Source of the DNA: Plantibacter flavus
Lineage (GTDB): Bacteria; Actinomycetota; Actinomycetes; Actinomycetales; Microbacteriaceae
Assembly (NCBI RefSeq): GCF_002024505.1
Contig: NZ_CP019402.1
Coordinates: forward strand, 2,790,001 to 2,854,000
DNA length: 64,000 nucleotides
Direction of reading: 5' to 3'
Below, piece after piece: positions 17,296 to 25,903 of this stretch; within the stretch, counting starts at the first letter, position 1; each line of letters opens with the position of its first letter. The notes below the pieces were generated by a model. It made no database searches. It had not been told where the DNA came from and saw only the letters and a program-made list of their open reading frames with translations. The translations under genes were made by a program, and so were the position numbers.

Positions 17296-18831
17296 CTATT
17301 CCGGGAATGGCCAGTATTGCGGCTGGTGGAGTCGGTGGCGCCAACGCCGGCCGAGGGTCTCGAGCTCGTACGCACGGACGCGCGCGTCACGGGTCTTCGA
17401 CTCGAAGTGGTAGAGCTCGGCGCGCGGTGTCCAGTAGGCCTGGTAGCCGAGTTCCGCCACCTTCAGGCAGAAGTCGACGTCGTTGAACGCACCGGGCAAC
17501 AGCGTTGTCATGCCCCCGACCTCGAGGTACACCGAACGGGGGAACAACGAGCAGGCGGCCGTGACGCCCCCCACCTCACGCTCCACCTGGAACGCGTGCT
17601 GCGACCCGGCGGCACCACGAGGGACCTGTAGGCCGATGTGGGTCGGGCTCCCCATCCAGTAGTGATGGCCCCCGTGCTGGATCGTGTCGTCCTCGTAGTA
17701 CAGCATGCAGCCCGCCATCCCCGCACCGGGGAGCTGTGCGAGACGCAGCAGCGATTCGATCCAGTCGGGCGTGATGACCTCGACGTCGTCGTTCAACATG
17801 AGCACGTACTCGCCGACCGCGCTCAGCACGCCACGATTCGCCTTCGCCGCGAAGTTGAACGGCAGGTCGAAGTCGACGATGACGAGGCGTTCGCCGAGCA
17901 GTCTCGTGGCCTCGTCGATGACGGCGGGCTCAGGGTCGGTGTCGACGACCAGGACGACCTCGAAGTTCTGGTAGGTCGTGTGCTCGACGAGCCCGCGCAG
18001 GGCGTGCAGGAGGTAGCTGTGCGGTTCGCCTCCGGGTCGGAGCGGATCGCTGAGTCGCGCCTGCGTGGGGATGACGATGGACACGAGGGGCGCGCCGTGG
18101 AGGGGCCGCACGGTCGTGTGCACGCCGTCGGCGGCCACCGCCTCCACCGTTCCGCCGCCGGTCGCCGCGAGGTGGCGCTCGAGGACCGTCCGGACCTGCT
18201 CGAGCTGCGTCTCGGCGAAAGCCCCGATCGCGCGGGTCGACGGTGCGTGGAAGAGGACGCGCGGGATGTGCAGCGTGACGGCACCCGCCTGCACGCACCG
18301 CAGCGCGAGGTCGTACAGTTCGACGCCGTCCACGTCGTGGGAGAGACCACCGATCTCCGCGATCGTGTCCCGGCGGAACAGCAGGAGGTCGCCGTAGTAG
18401 AACTGGCAGCGCAGCCGCTCCGGCGCGGGGCCCTGCTTCGAGACCACCTCGATGCCGCCGTCCGGCCGCACGGCGGACTCGTCGGTGTAGACGACAGCGG
18501 CGTCGGGTGCGAGCGCGAGCCAGTCGACGAGGGTCGGGACCGCCAGGTCCACGGGGACACCGACGTCGGGCAGCACGCAGACGTACCGGCCGCTCGCTGC
18601 GGCGACGCCGTGCTCGATCAGCCGACTGGCGGGCGCACTCGTCTGCGCTTCCGCGCGCACGATCGCCGGGTGGGCCGCCACCGGGTCGATCGGAGCGACG
18701 ACCACGAGCTCCCAGTCACGCTGCGTCGTCAACGACGAGAGCAGCTCCTGGACACGGGCGCCGTCGGGGCGGAGGGCGAGGAACGAGACGAGCGGCGAAC
18801 CGGTTGCCCCTGGTGCGGATGGATTCGTCAT
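17296..18831 (-). CDS. Large two-domain GT2 glycosyltransferase
   Basis: A 511-aa protein. The first 250 residues are a degenerate GT-A-like domain (VSFLALRPDGARVQELL, then TDESAVRPDGGIEVV). The second is a canonical GT2 domain starting at VSIVIPTQARLSDPL, with LMLNDDVEVITPDWIE as the DxD-like motif and GAFNDVDFCLKVAELGYQ as the ED-x-D-type acceptor site. This tandem layout is common in rhamnan and O-antigen clusters. It lies 4 bases after a small coiled-coil gene (18836) that carries the TWK-type tail motif, an arrangement repeated at 28916-29290. It probably extends the lipid-linked chain in the cytosol. The sugar is not known. Confidence 0.85.
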   Translation of the reverse strand: MTNPSAPGATGSPLVSFLALRPDGARVQELLSSLTTQRDWELVVVAPIDPVAAHPAIVRAEAQTSAPASRLIEHGVAAASGRYVCVLPDVGVPVDLAVPTLVDWLALAPDAAVVYTDESAVRPDGGIEVVSKQGPAPERLRCQFYYGDLLLFRRDTIAEIGGLSHDVDGVELYDLALRCVQAGAVTLHIPRVLFHAPSTRAIGAFAETQLEQVRTVLERHLAATGGGTVEAVAADGVHTTVRPLHGAPLVSIVIPTQARLSDPLRPGGEPHSYLLHALRGLVEHTTYQNFEVVLVVDTDPEPAVIDEATRLLGERLVIVDFDLPFNFAAKANRGVLSAVGEYVLMLNDDVEVITPDWIESLLRLAQLPGAGMAGCMLYYEDDTIQHGGHHYWMGSPTHIGLQVPRGAAGSQHAFQVEREVGGVTAACSLFPRSVYLEVGGMTTLLPGAFNDVDFCLKVAELGYQAYWTPRAELYHFESKTRDARVRAYELETLGRRWRHRLHQPQYWPFPE

Positions 18832-18835
18832 CGGG

Positions 18836-19096
18836 TCAGGCGCGTCCGCGCTTCAGGACACGGAGCGGCGCGAGGACCGCGCGCCCGGCCTTCCAGGTGC
18901 GGGTCGAGTGGACCGCCGCCAGCTGTTGCCGAAGACCCTGCATCTCGCGCTCGAGGACGTCGAAGTCGTCCTTCGTCGGCGAGAAGTAGATCGATGCGCG
19001 TGCGAGCTCGGCCTCGAGCCCGATCACCCGGTCGACGAGTGCGAGCACTCGCTCCTCATTGGCCAGTTCGGCCGCCGTCGGACGTTTGGTCGTCAT
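18836..19096 (-). CDS. Small coiled-coil protein with a C-terminal TWKxG basic tail
   Basis: An 86-aa protein, not assigned to a named family. Residues about 12-60 are heptad-rich (EERVLALVDRVIGLEAELAR, then REMQGLRQQLAAVH), predicting a coiled coil. The C-terminus carries STRTWKAGRAVLAPLRVLK, a basic, partly amphipathic motif often seen at the ends of glycan-locus proteins. Its ATG at 19096 is preferred over the one at 19102 because GAGGGA lies six bases before it. It is 4 bases from the large GT2 gene. A membrane-associated scaffold for the GT2 is a reasonable guess. The paralogous arrangement at 28916 supports a conserved module. Confidence 0.7.
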   Translation of the reverse strand: MTTKRPTAAELANEERVLALVDRVIGLEAELARASIYFSPTKDDFDVLEREMQGLRQQLAAVHSTRTWKAGRAVLAPLRVLKRGRA

Positions 19097-19178
19097 GGTC
19101 ATTCCCTCGTTCGATTCCGGCGGGCGGATTAACCCGACGAGTCTAACATCGGCCCGGTTCCGGACCGCTGGTGGCGGA

Positions 19179-20123
19179 TCAGCGACGTCGGGCCCGGTCG
19201 ACCAGACGACGGAGCGGCGCCGTGGCCCGCCACACGGTGCTGCCGGTCACCTCGTCGAAACGGTTGCGCGACCGTTGCAGCTCGATCTCGAGCTGCCTCG
19301 CATGGAGGCCCACCGCACCGAGCTCCTCCTGCTGGCGCTCGACGGTCGCGAGCGCATCGATTCGCTCCTGCTCCTGGCCGGCTCTCGATGCGACGACCGC
19401 GCCGAGGCGGGCGTAATCGGCCCGCACCTTGCCTCCCGCCGCGCGTCCGGCCGCGAAGAAGTCGACGAGCGGCTGCGGGAGCTCGCCGATCCCCAGCACC
19501 CCGAGGCCGTGCCCGTGCTCGAACTGGAAGGTGGAGTCCGGGTATCGCTCGCAGAGCTCGGCCCAGAGCCGGTGGACGCCGAACCCTCGCTCGAACTCGT
19601 AGGTGTCGTGGAACACGACGACCGCCGTGGGAGCGAGCTTCGGCAGGTACGTCTCGAAGTCCTCGACCGCATCCTCGTAGCGGTGTCTGCCGTCGATGTG
19701 GAGCAGTTCGATCGATCCGTCCTCGAACCGGTCCACCGCGTCGCTGAAGTAGGCACGGATGAGCTGCGAGAAACCGGCGTAGGAGGCCTCGTTGATCTCG
19801 CTGACGGACCGGTACACGTCGTCCCCGTAGAAGCCCGCGTGCTCGTCACCCTCCCAACTGTCGATCGCCGCGCAGCTCGTCTCGAGGCCGAGCCGCTGGA
19901 CGGCCTCGCAGACGGCGAAGTAGGAGAACCCGTTGTGCGACCCGAGTTCGACGAAGCTGGACGGCCGGAGGGCGTCGACGAGCCAGAAGGCGAACGGCGC
20001 GTGTTCGTGCCAGGCCGACGGGACGACGTGTGTCGGCGACCAGTACGACGCCTTGCCCAACCAGGGGACGGGGGTCTCGGCCGTGATCTCGCCGAGTCCG
20101 AGCACCGAAGCACCTCTCACCAT
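19179..20123 (-). CDS. Class I SAM methyltransferase with C-terminal coiled coil and TVWR tail
   Basis: A 314-aa protein. Residues about 50-210 form a Rossmann methyltransferase domain of the Methyltransf_24 type: FVELGSHNGFSYFAVCEA is the SAM-binding motif I, IELLHIDGRHRYEDAVEDF is the acidic motif of sugar and macrocin-type methyltransferases, and VVVFHDTYEFERGFGV follows. The last 80 residues are a coiled coil ending in TGSTVWRATAPLRRL, the same tail type seen in the small proteins at 18836 and 28916. It probably methylates a sugar hydroxyl or a chain terminus. The ATG has AGGAG eight bases upstream. It heads the minus-strand cluster down to 12364 and is divergent from the ABC exporter. 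Confidence 0.82.
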   Translation of the reverse strand: MVRGASVLGLGEITAETPVPWLGKASYWSPTHVVPSAWHEHAPFAFWLVDALRPSSFVELGSHNGFSYFAVCEAVQRLGLETSCAAIDSWEGDEHAGFYGDDVYRSVSEINEASYAGFSQLIRAYFSDAVDRFEDGSIELLHIDGRHRYEDAVEDFETYLPKLAPTAVVVFHDTYEFERGFGVHRLWAELCERYPDSTFQFEHGHGLGVLGIGELPQPLVDFFAAGRAAGGKVRADYARLGAVVASRAGQEQERIDALATVERQQEELGAVGLHARQLEIELQRSRNRFDEVTGSTVWRATAPLRRLVDRARRR

Positions 20124-20266
20124 CGAACCGCTCCTCTCGTCGACCAGGTATCGGCGAAAGCCGAACGACTCCTCGCCGCATCCGCGATCAACCCTAGGCC
20201 ACCGCGTCGACCGGACGACGAGCCGCCCGGGACGCGCGGGTCCCGGGTCTCACAGGATCGCTACGG

Positions 20267-20272
20267 TATATT
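20267..20272 (+). promoter_or_regulatory. -10 element TATATT for the ABC exporter operon
   Basis: TATATT is the most A/T-rich hexamer in the 194-base divergent region before the permease gene and would start transcription near 20279, leaving a leader of about 39 bases with GAGG seven bases before the ATG. A short inverted repeat (CGGGT, loop TGCGC, ACCCG) overlaps the expected start site. No clear -35 box. Confidence 0.5.
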
Positions 20273-20317
20273 GTCCGGGTTGCGCACCCGTGTCACACGA
20301 ACCTAAATCGAGGCTCC

Positions 20318-21157
20318 ATGCAGTATCTCAGGGATCTGGCATCCGCCAGGGAACTCCTGGCGAATCTCACTCTCCGAGACATCCGTGGCCAGTACAAGCG
20401 GACCATCCTCGGTCGCCTGTGGTCGCTCGTGAGCCCGCTGTCGTCGATGCTCGTGTACTCGTTCGTCTTCTACTTCCTGCTCCGAGCCGAGCCGGCACCG
20501 GGCGACCCGAGTGGTCTCCACATCTTCGCCGTCTGGCTCCTGTGCGGTCTCCTCCCCTGGTCGTTCTTCTCCGGCGCGCTGTCCGCCAGCATGAACTCCA
20601 TCGTCGGTGGCGCGAGCCTCATCACGAAGGTGTACTTCCCCCGGGTGGTCCTCCCCATCTCCTCGGTACTGACCATGGGGTACAACTGGCTGTTCGAGAT
20701 GGGCGTCCTCGTGATCGTGCTGTGCGCGGTCGGCGGGTGGGGCGTCATCGTGTGGCTGCCGCTGGTCGCCGTGTTCATGGTCGTCCTCGCCGCCTTCGCG
20801 ACCGGCGTCGGCCTGATCCTCGCGATCGCGAACGTCTACTTCCGCGACACCCAGCACCTCGTCTCGATCCTGCTGCAGATCTGGATGTACCTCACCCCGA
20901 TCATCTATCCGCCGTCGCTCGTGCAGGTCCAGTCCGACCGGATCGGGGGGCTCTTCGGCACGAACGTGACGGTGATGAACATCTACGAGTCCAACCCGAT
21001 GTTCCACTTCGTCTCGGTCTTCCGGAACCTCATGTACGACCAGCGGTGGCCCGACCCCGCGGACGTCCTCGCCTGCATCGCATGGGCGCTCGTCGCACTC
21101 GTCGGCGGCTTCCTCATGTTCACCCGTAAAGAGAAAAGACTGGCCGAGATCCTATGA
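20318..21157 (+). CDS. Polysaccharide ABC exporter permease (Wzm/TagG type)
   Basis: A 279-aa integral membrane protein with six predicted helices in the ABC-2 arrangement. The N-terminal amphipathic segment LLANLTLRDIRGQYKRTILG followed by LWSLVSPL is the standard start of TagG/Wzm permeases, and a cytosolic FFSGAL and ITKVYFPRVVLPISS loop is the usual coupling-helix region. Together with the ATPase gene, which overlaps it by four bases (ATGA), it should export a finished lipid-linked polysaccharide across the cytoplasmic membrane. It is the alternative export route to the Wzx-like flippase at 5440. Confidence 0.93.
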   Translation: MQYLRDLASARELLANLTLRDIRGQYKRTILGRLWSLVSPLSSMLVYSFVFYFLLRAEPAPGDPSGLHIFAVWLLCGLLPWSFFSGALSASMNSIVGGASLITKVYFPRVVLPISSVLTMGYNWLFEMGVLVIVLCAVGGWGVIVWLPLVAVFMVVLAAFATGVGLILAIANVYFRDTQHLVSILLQIWMYLTPIIYPPSLVQVQSDRIGGLFGTNVTVMNIYESNPMFHFVSVFRNLMYDQRWPDPADVLACIAWALVALVGGFLMFTRKEKRLAEIL

Positions 21158-21894
21158 CCGAAACCGCCGTCCACGTCGACTCCGTCAGCAAGAAGTTCCG
21201 CCTCTACCACGAGCGCAACCAGAGCTTGAAGTCCGCCATCATGCGCCGCAAGATCTCGGTGCACGAGGACTTCTGGGCGCTGCGCGACATCACCTTCGAC
21301 GTCCCCGTCGGCTCGACCTTCGGACTGATCGGCAGCAACGGATCCGGGAAGTCGACCCTGCTGAAGTGCCTCGCGAAGATCCTCTACCCGGAACACGGGA
21401 GCATCAGCGCGAACGGCAAGGTCGCTGCGCTCCTCGAGGTCGGCTCCGGGTTCCACCCCGAGCTGTCCGGCCGAGAGAACGTCTTCCTGAACGGATCGAT
21501 CCTCGGGATGAGCCGCAAGGAGATCCAGCGGAAGTTCGACGACATCGTCTCCTTCTCGGGCGTCGAGCAGTTCATCGACCAGCCGGTGAAGAACTACTCC
21601 TCGGGCATGTACGTGCGTCTCGGATTCTCCGTCGCGATCAACGTCGACCCGGACATCCTGGTGGTCGACGAGGTCCTCGCGGTCGGTGATGCGGAGTTCC
21701 AGCAGAAGTGTTTCCAGAAGTTCGAGGACTTCAAGGCTGCCGGGAAGACCGTGATCCTCGTCAGCCACTCCATGGGGACGGTCAAGCAGATGTGCGACCA
21801 CGCCGCCTGGATCAACAAGGGCAACCTGGAGCAGGTCGGCCCGGCCGATCCGGTGATCGCCGCCTATGAGGCGACCTACCCCCACCAGAGCTGA
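21154..21894 (+). CDS. Polysaccharide ABC exporter ATPase (Wzt/TagH type, short form)
   Basis: A 246-aa ABC ATPase. Visible motifs are Walker A GSNGSGKST, the Q-loop region, VKNYSSGMYVRLGFSV as the signature, Walker B DILVVDEVLAVGD and the H-loop LVSHSMGTV. The N-terminal VSKKFRLYHERNQSLKSAI and the FWALRDITFDVPVG strand are typical of polysaccharide and teichoic acid exporters. The protein stops after the ATPase core, without the C-terminal carbohydrate-binding domain of E. coli O9a-type Wzt, so export should not depend on recognition of a chain-end modification. The start codon overlaps the permease stop. Confidence 0.94.
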   Translation: MTETAVHVDSVSKKFRLYHERNQSLKSAIMRRKISVHEDFWALRDITFDVPVGSTFGLIGSNGSGKSTLLKCLAKILYPEHGSISANGKVAALLEVGSGFHPELSGRENVFLNGSILGMSRKEIQRKFDDIVSFSGVEQFIDQPVKNYSSGMYVRLGFSVAINVDPDILVVDEVLAVGDAEFQQKCFQKFEDFKAAGKTVILVSHSMGTVKQMCDHAAWINKGNLEQVGPADPVIAAYEATYPHQS

Positions 21895-21924
21895 GTACGG
21901 CCGGCCGGAGCCGGGAAGGCCACA

Positions 21925-24819
21925 TCACCCGCCGGTCACGTCCCGAGGCCCCCGGCCAGCGATCCCCGTGCGTCGGACCAGTCGCATCACCTGGGTGCCC
22001 GCGACGATCAGCGCAGCGAGCACGCCACCGACGACACTCGCGGTCAGGCCCTCGTCCAACCCGGGCGTGCGGTAGGAGAGTTCGATCCGGTGCTCGCCGG
22101 GCCCCACGCTGACCGCGGCTCCCGCCTGCTCCGCGTCGACGAGCCGACCGTCCACCCCGTCGACGGTGACCGACCAGCCGGGGCGGCGGAGCGAGTCGGC
22201 GAACACGACCCATCCTGCTCCGTCGGCGGAGACGTCCACCACGGTCCGGTTCAGGTCCCATCCTTGATCGAGGACCCGGATTTCGGCGGTCGACGCGGGA
22301 GACCCGGAGCCGTCCGTCGCGACCATGGGGGTGTCGACCACCGTGAGGTCCTCGGAATCCTCGAGGAGCACGGTCGTCGGCGGCAACAGCGGATCATCCA
22401 TGAGGCTCACCCGGCGCGAGGGGTCGCGTTCGACCAAGCCCGCGGACGCCCATCGGACCCGGTCGAGCGCGGTCGCCCGCTCGACGACGGTCGCGTCTCC
22501 CGTGTGCGCGACGGTCAGACCGTCATCCATCGGGCGGTTCAGCGAGACTGCCGCGGCAGCCGAATCCGTCGCATCGGCGGCGATACGGCCTCGACCGTGG
22601 TCGACGGAGATCTCCGCTCGCCACGATGCGTCCGCGGCGATCTCGCGCCCGTCGATCGCGACGCTCCGCTGCCCCTCGATGGAGCGATACCACGTCGAGG
22701 TCGATGCCAGGACGCGATCGGTCACCGGATCGACGAGCGAGACCTTCAGGGTGCTCCCTTCGTCGCTGTCGGCCAAACCGTCGGGCACGGCGAACGACAG
22801 ACTCCGCACCGGGCCGGTGCGGACGGTCGAGACCGCGGTCTCCCCGCCGCCGACCGCCACCGTCTCCTCGGACGCCGGTGTCTCCTCGTACCGGCCCGGG
22901 ACCGGGAGGTTCGGCTCCATCACGAAGTACTTCACCGCGAGCCGATCCAGGATCGGGGAGTCGGTCGAGGAGACCAGCCCCGGGTAGGTCAGCGTCGAGT
23001 AGGTCGCCGACGCGAGTGACTCCCGGTCCAAACGGAGGAGGAGGGACTTCCACTCGACCGTCTGGAAGGTGTGTCCGCCGAGCGAGCGGACCCGGTACAT
23101 CGAGTTCGTGCCCGTGAGCATGGCGTGGTCGACCGCGGCGTAGCGGGACTCACCGAGGTGCCCCTGCAGGAACGTGGTGGTCGGCGTCTCCGGGTAGACA
23201 CTCGCTGCATCCGACTTCGGCCACCAGGTGTCGGCCACGACGACCGCCGGCGCGGTCACGAGCAACGGCACGAAACAGAGCGCGATGATCCGGATCGTCG
23301 CCCGCCGGGTGACGAGGGTCACGATGACGAGGATCGCGGCGGCGGCGAGGAGCACGACTGTGGCGAGCACCTGGGTCTCGAGGAGGGCGGCGAACCGCTC
23401 CGGTGCGGAGATGACGGCGCGCTGCAGCGCGAGAGCGAGGAGCACCGCGGCGGCGAGTCCCGAGCAGAGCGTCAGCAGGCCCCACAGCCACCGGCCGAGC
23501 GGGCGTCGTGGCGTCGCCGACACCGCCACCGGCTCTGGCCCGGCACGGTCGAGGAGTCGCGCGAACCCGACCGCTGCGAGGATGGCGATGAAGAACCCGA
23601 GCATGACCCGAAGGCGTCCGATCCGGTTGCTGTCGAAGATCGGGAGTTGCTGCGCGGCCCCGAGGACCGGACCGCCGAGGTACACCAGCACGGCGGACAC
23701 GATCAGTCCGACCGCCAGGAACACGCTCATGTCCCCACGGCCACGCCGCCAGGGGCGCACGAGGACGGCCAGGAGGGCGAGGACCACCGCCACCGCTCCG
23801 ACGTAGGACAGCCGCTCGACGGGCGAACTGCTCCCCCAGGTGTCACCGGTGCTCACCTCGCCGACGAGTCCCGGGACGAAGGCCGACAGGAGGTCGGCGA
23901 CGCTCAGGTGGTTCTCCGGACCCTGCCGGCGACCGCTGAAGTCGAGGACGGCGACGGCGTTCAGCGCGAACGGCAGTAGCGTCCAGGCCGACAACAGGAA
24001 TCCGAGTACGACACCGAGCGCACTGACGAGGCTTGCGAGGACCACCTTCCAGAAGCGACGATGGACGATGATCGCACGCACGAGGACGTACGCGGCTCCG
24101 GCGTACAGGGCGTACCCGACGATGGCCGGGAACCCCCCGAGCAGCATGCTCGCGAGCACCAGCCCGAGCGGCACGGCGTCGAGCAGTCGTCTGCGGACGG
24201 CCGCCCGGTCCAGTGCCCAGAACAGGAGCGGGATGAACGCCGCGACCCTGGTCTGCGGCCAGTTCGTCCACGAGATCATGAACCCGGAGGAGAGGAAGAT
24301 CACGCTGGCGATCGGCCACGCCGGGTGAGGCACGCCGAGCCGTCGCAAAAGGAGTGCGCAGCCGAGCGTCACGACGATCATCTCGACGAGCTTGGTGAAC
24401 CCTGGGGCGACGGCGACCGGGAGGAACCACCAGCCGAAGGAGATCGGCGAGTAGAGCCCGGAGTTCGGGAGCCCTCCCAGCTCGGAGCCGCCGGCCTGGT
24501 AGGGAAGCCATTCGGCGAAGACCCCGTGCCGGGCGGCCTCGACGATCGTCCACATCTGTGGGACGCCGGAGTCGATCGTGTCGCCGATCATGGCGTTGGT
24601 GCCGACCTCCGAGGAGCCGCCGGCCGACGCCCACGGCGCGAATCGGAACAGGATGTCGGTGCCCATGAAGGTACCGATCCCGATGATCGGGAGCCCGATC
24701 GACAGCACGACGAAGACGATGAGGGACGCCCAGGCGACGACGGCCAGGACACGCCGAGCCACGACCGGGACCGCTGAACGCCGGTGTGCGTGCGGGGCCG
24801 TGTCCGGTTGAGCAGTCAT
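21925..24819 (-). CDS. YfhO-like large multi-spanning membrane protein
   Basis: A 964-aa protein. Residues about 20-540 contain at least twelve hydrophobic helices, with an early acidic loop (IGIGTFMGTDILFRFAPWAS) and ISFGWWFLPVAVAPGF, as in YfhO/GT-C-type membrane glycosyltransferases. Residues about 560-930 form an extracytoplasmic beta-rich region, closed by a final helix (GLTASVVGGVLAALIVAG). Firmicute YfhO proteins glycosylate lipoteichoic acid; by analogy this one may transfer a sugar from a polyprenyl-phosphate donor outside the membrane. ATG 24819 was chosen over a much longer frame because AGGA lies about seven bases upstream. It is convergent with the ABC ATPase and divergent from a GT2 that could make its donor. 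Confidence 0.8.
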   Translation of the reverse strand: MTAQPDTAPHAHRRSAVPVVARRVLAVVAWASLIVFVVLSIGLPIIGIGTFMGTDILFRFAPWASAGGSSEVGTNAMIGDTIDSGVPQMWTIVEAARHGVFAEWLPYQAGGSELGGLPNSGLYSPISFGWWFLPVAVAPGFTKLVEMIVVTLGCALLLRRLGVPHPAWPIASVIFLSSGFMISWTNWPQTRVAAFIPLLFWALDRAAVRRRLLDAVPLGLVLASMLLGGFPAIVGYALYAGAAYVLVRAIIVHRRFWKVVLASLVSALGVVLGFLLSAWTLLPFALNAVAVLDFSGRRQGPENHLSVADLLSAFVPGLVGEVSTGDTWGSSSPVERLSYVGAVAVVLALLAVLVRPWRRGRGDMSVFLAVGLIVSAVLVYLGGPVLGAAQQLPIFDSNRIGRLRVMLGFFIAILAAVGFARLLDRAGPEPVAVSATPRRPLGRWLWGLLTLCSGLAAAVLLALALQRAVISAPERFAALLETQVLATVVLLAAAAILVIVTLVTRRATIRIIALCFVPLLVTAPAVVVADTWWPKSDAASVYPETPTTTFLQGHLGESRYAAVDHAMLTGTNSMYRVRSLGGHTFQTVEWKSLLLRLDRESLASATYSTLTYPGLVSSTDSPILDRLAVKYFVMEPNLPVPGRYEETPASEETVAVGGGETAVSTVRTGPVRSLSFAVPDGLADSDEGSTLKVSLVDPVTDRVLASTSTWYRSIEGQRSVAIDGREIAADASWRAEISVDHGRGRIAADATDSAAAAVSLNRPMDDGLTVAHTGDATVVERATALDRVRWASAGLVERDPSRRVSLMDDPLLPPTTVLLEDSEDLTVVDTPMVATDGSGSPASTAEIRVLDQGWDLNRTVVDVSADGAGWVVFADSLRRPGWSVTVDGVDGRLVDAEQAGAAVSVGPGEHRIELSYRTPGLDEGLTASVVGGVLAALIVAGTQVMRLVRRTGIAGRGPRDVTGG

Positions 24820-24870
24820 GGATGTCCTGGGTTTCGCATCTCGGGTGCACCGGTGCCGACCGATCGCACC

Positions 24871-24884
24871 CTCGATTATGCCTG
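24871..24884 (-). promoter_or_regulatory. Promoter core CAGGCATAATCGAG for the YfhO-like gene
   Basis: On the minus strand this reads CAGGCATAATCGAG, with CATAAT as the -10 element, about 55 bases before the ATG. The same 14 bases occur at the gtrA promoter (31531-31544), which suggests either shared regulation or a shared promoter class. Confidence 0.5.
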
Positions 24885-24922
24885 CTCGGTCCTTCGGAAC
24901 GAACTCGGCGGAGACGATCGGG

Positions 24923-24928
24923 GATAAT
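24923..24928 (+). promoter_or_regulatory. -10 element GATAAT for the GT2 gene at 24962
   Basis: GATAAT lies 33 bases before the GTG start, leaving room for the AGAGGA ribosome site. A -35 box is not obvious. Confidence 0.45.
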
Positions 24929-24961
24929 GGACAGCTGCGAGACGGCCAGCGAGAGGACGAC

Positions 24962-25903
24962 GTGCGACTGTTCATCCAGATCCCCTGCTTGAACGAGGAG
25001 GCGACACTACCAGCGGTCCTCGAATCCATCCCGAGTTCCATCCCCGGGGTCGACGAGATCGAGATCCTGGTGATCGACGACGGCTCGACCGACCGCACGA
25101 TCGAGGTCGCTCAAGCACACGGGGTCACCCATTTCGTCCGGCACGCGACCAACATGGGACTCGCCCGTTCGTTCCGGGACGGCGTGGACTACGCGCTGCT
25201 CCACGGCGCCGACATCGTCGTCAACACCGACGGCGACAACCAGTACCCGCAGGACCGGATCGGCGACCTCGTCCAGCCGATCCTGGCAGGGCAGGCCGAG
25301 ATCGTCGTCGCCGACCGTCAGACGGCGCTGATCGAGCATTTCTCGCCATTCAAGAAGGCCATGCAGCGGTTCGGGAGCTTCGTCGTCAACAAGGCGGCGA
25401 AGACCACCCTTCCGGATGCCGCGAGCGGATTCCGCGCGTACTCGAAGTACTCGCTCATCCGGTTGAACGTGGTGACGAAGTTCAGCTACTGCATGGAGAC
25501 GATCATCCAGGCGGGCAACAAGCGGCTGGCGATCACGAGCATCCCCGTCCGGACCAACCCCAAGACTCGTGAATCACGGCTGTTCTCGTCCATCGGCGAG
25601 CACATGTACCAGTCAGGCGTCGCCATCGTGCGCGCCTACCTCATGTACCGGCCGTACGTCGTCTTCGCCGGTCTCGGTGTCCTCCTCCTGCTCGCGGGTC
25701 TCACCCCGTTCGCGCGATACCTGGTTCTGATGCTCGTCGACGATCAGGGCAACCATCTCCAGAGCCTCCTGGTGGGTGCGACCCTCCTGATGGGGTCGCT
25801 GCTCTCCTTCGCCATCGGCGTCGTCGCCGACCTGACGCGGATCAACCGGACGCTGAACGAGGAGATGCTCGACTACCTGAAACTGCAACGGTATGGCGAC
25901 TGA
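24962..25903 (+). CDS. Polyprenyl-phosphate glycosyltransferase, GT2 with C-terminal membrane anchor
   Basis: A 313-aa GT2 enzyme. The catalytic domain has FIQIPCLNEEATLPAVL, LVIDDGSTDRTIEVA and VNTDGDNQYPQDRI (DxD-type), followed by DAASGFRAYSKYSLI. Two transmembrane helices occupy roughly residues 222-245 and 262-285. This is the layout of polyprenyl-phosphate glucose or mannose synthases. The GTG start has AGAGGA seven bases upstream; the longer frame reaching 24818 crosses the divergent promoter and is unlikely. It overlaps the downstream LPG-synthase-like membrane protein by 11 bases. The pair probably makes and translocates a lipid-linked sugar used by the GT-C proteins of the locus. 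Confidence 0.88.
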   Translation: MRLFIQIPCLNEEATLPAVLESIPSSIPGVDEIEILVIDDGSTDRTIEVAQAHGVTHFVRHATNMGLARSFRDGVDYALLHGADIVVNTDGDNQYPQDRIGDLVQPILAGQAEIVVADRQTALIEHFSPFKKAMQRFGSFVVNKAAKTTLPDAASGFRAYSKYSLIRLNVVTKFSYCMETIIQAGNKRLAITSIPVRTNPKTRESRLFSSIGEHMYQSGVAIVRAYLMYRPYVVFAGLGVLLLLAGLTPFARYLVLMLVDDQGNHLQSLLVGATLLMGSLLSFAIGVVADLTRINRTLNEEMLDYLKLQRYGD

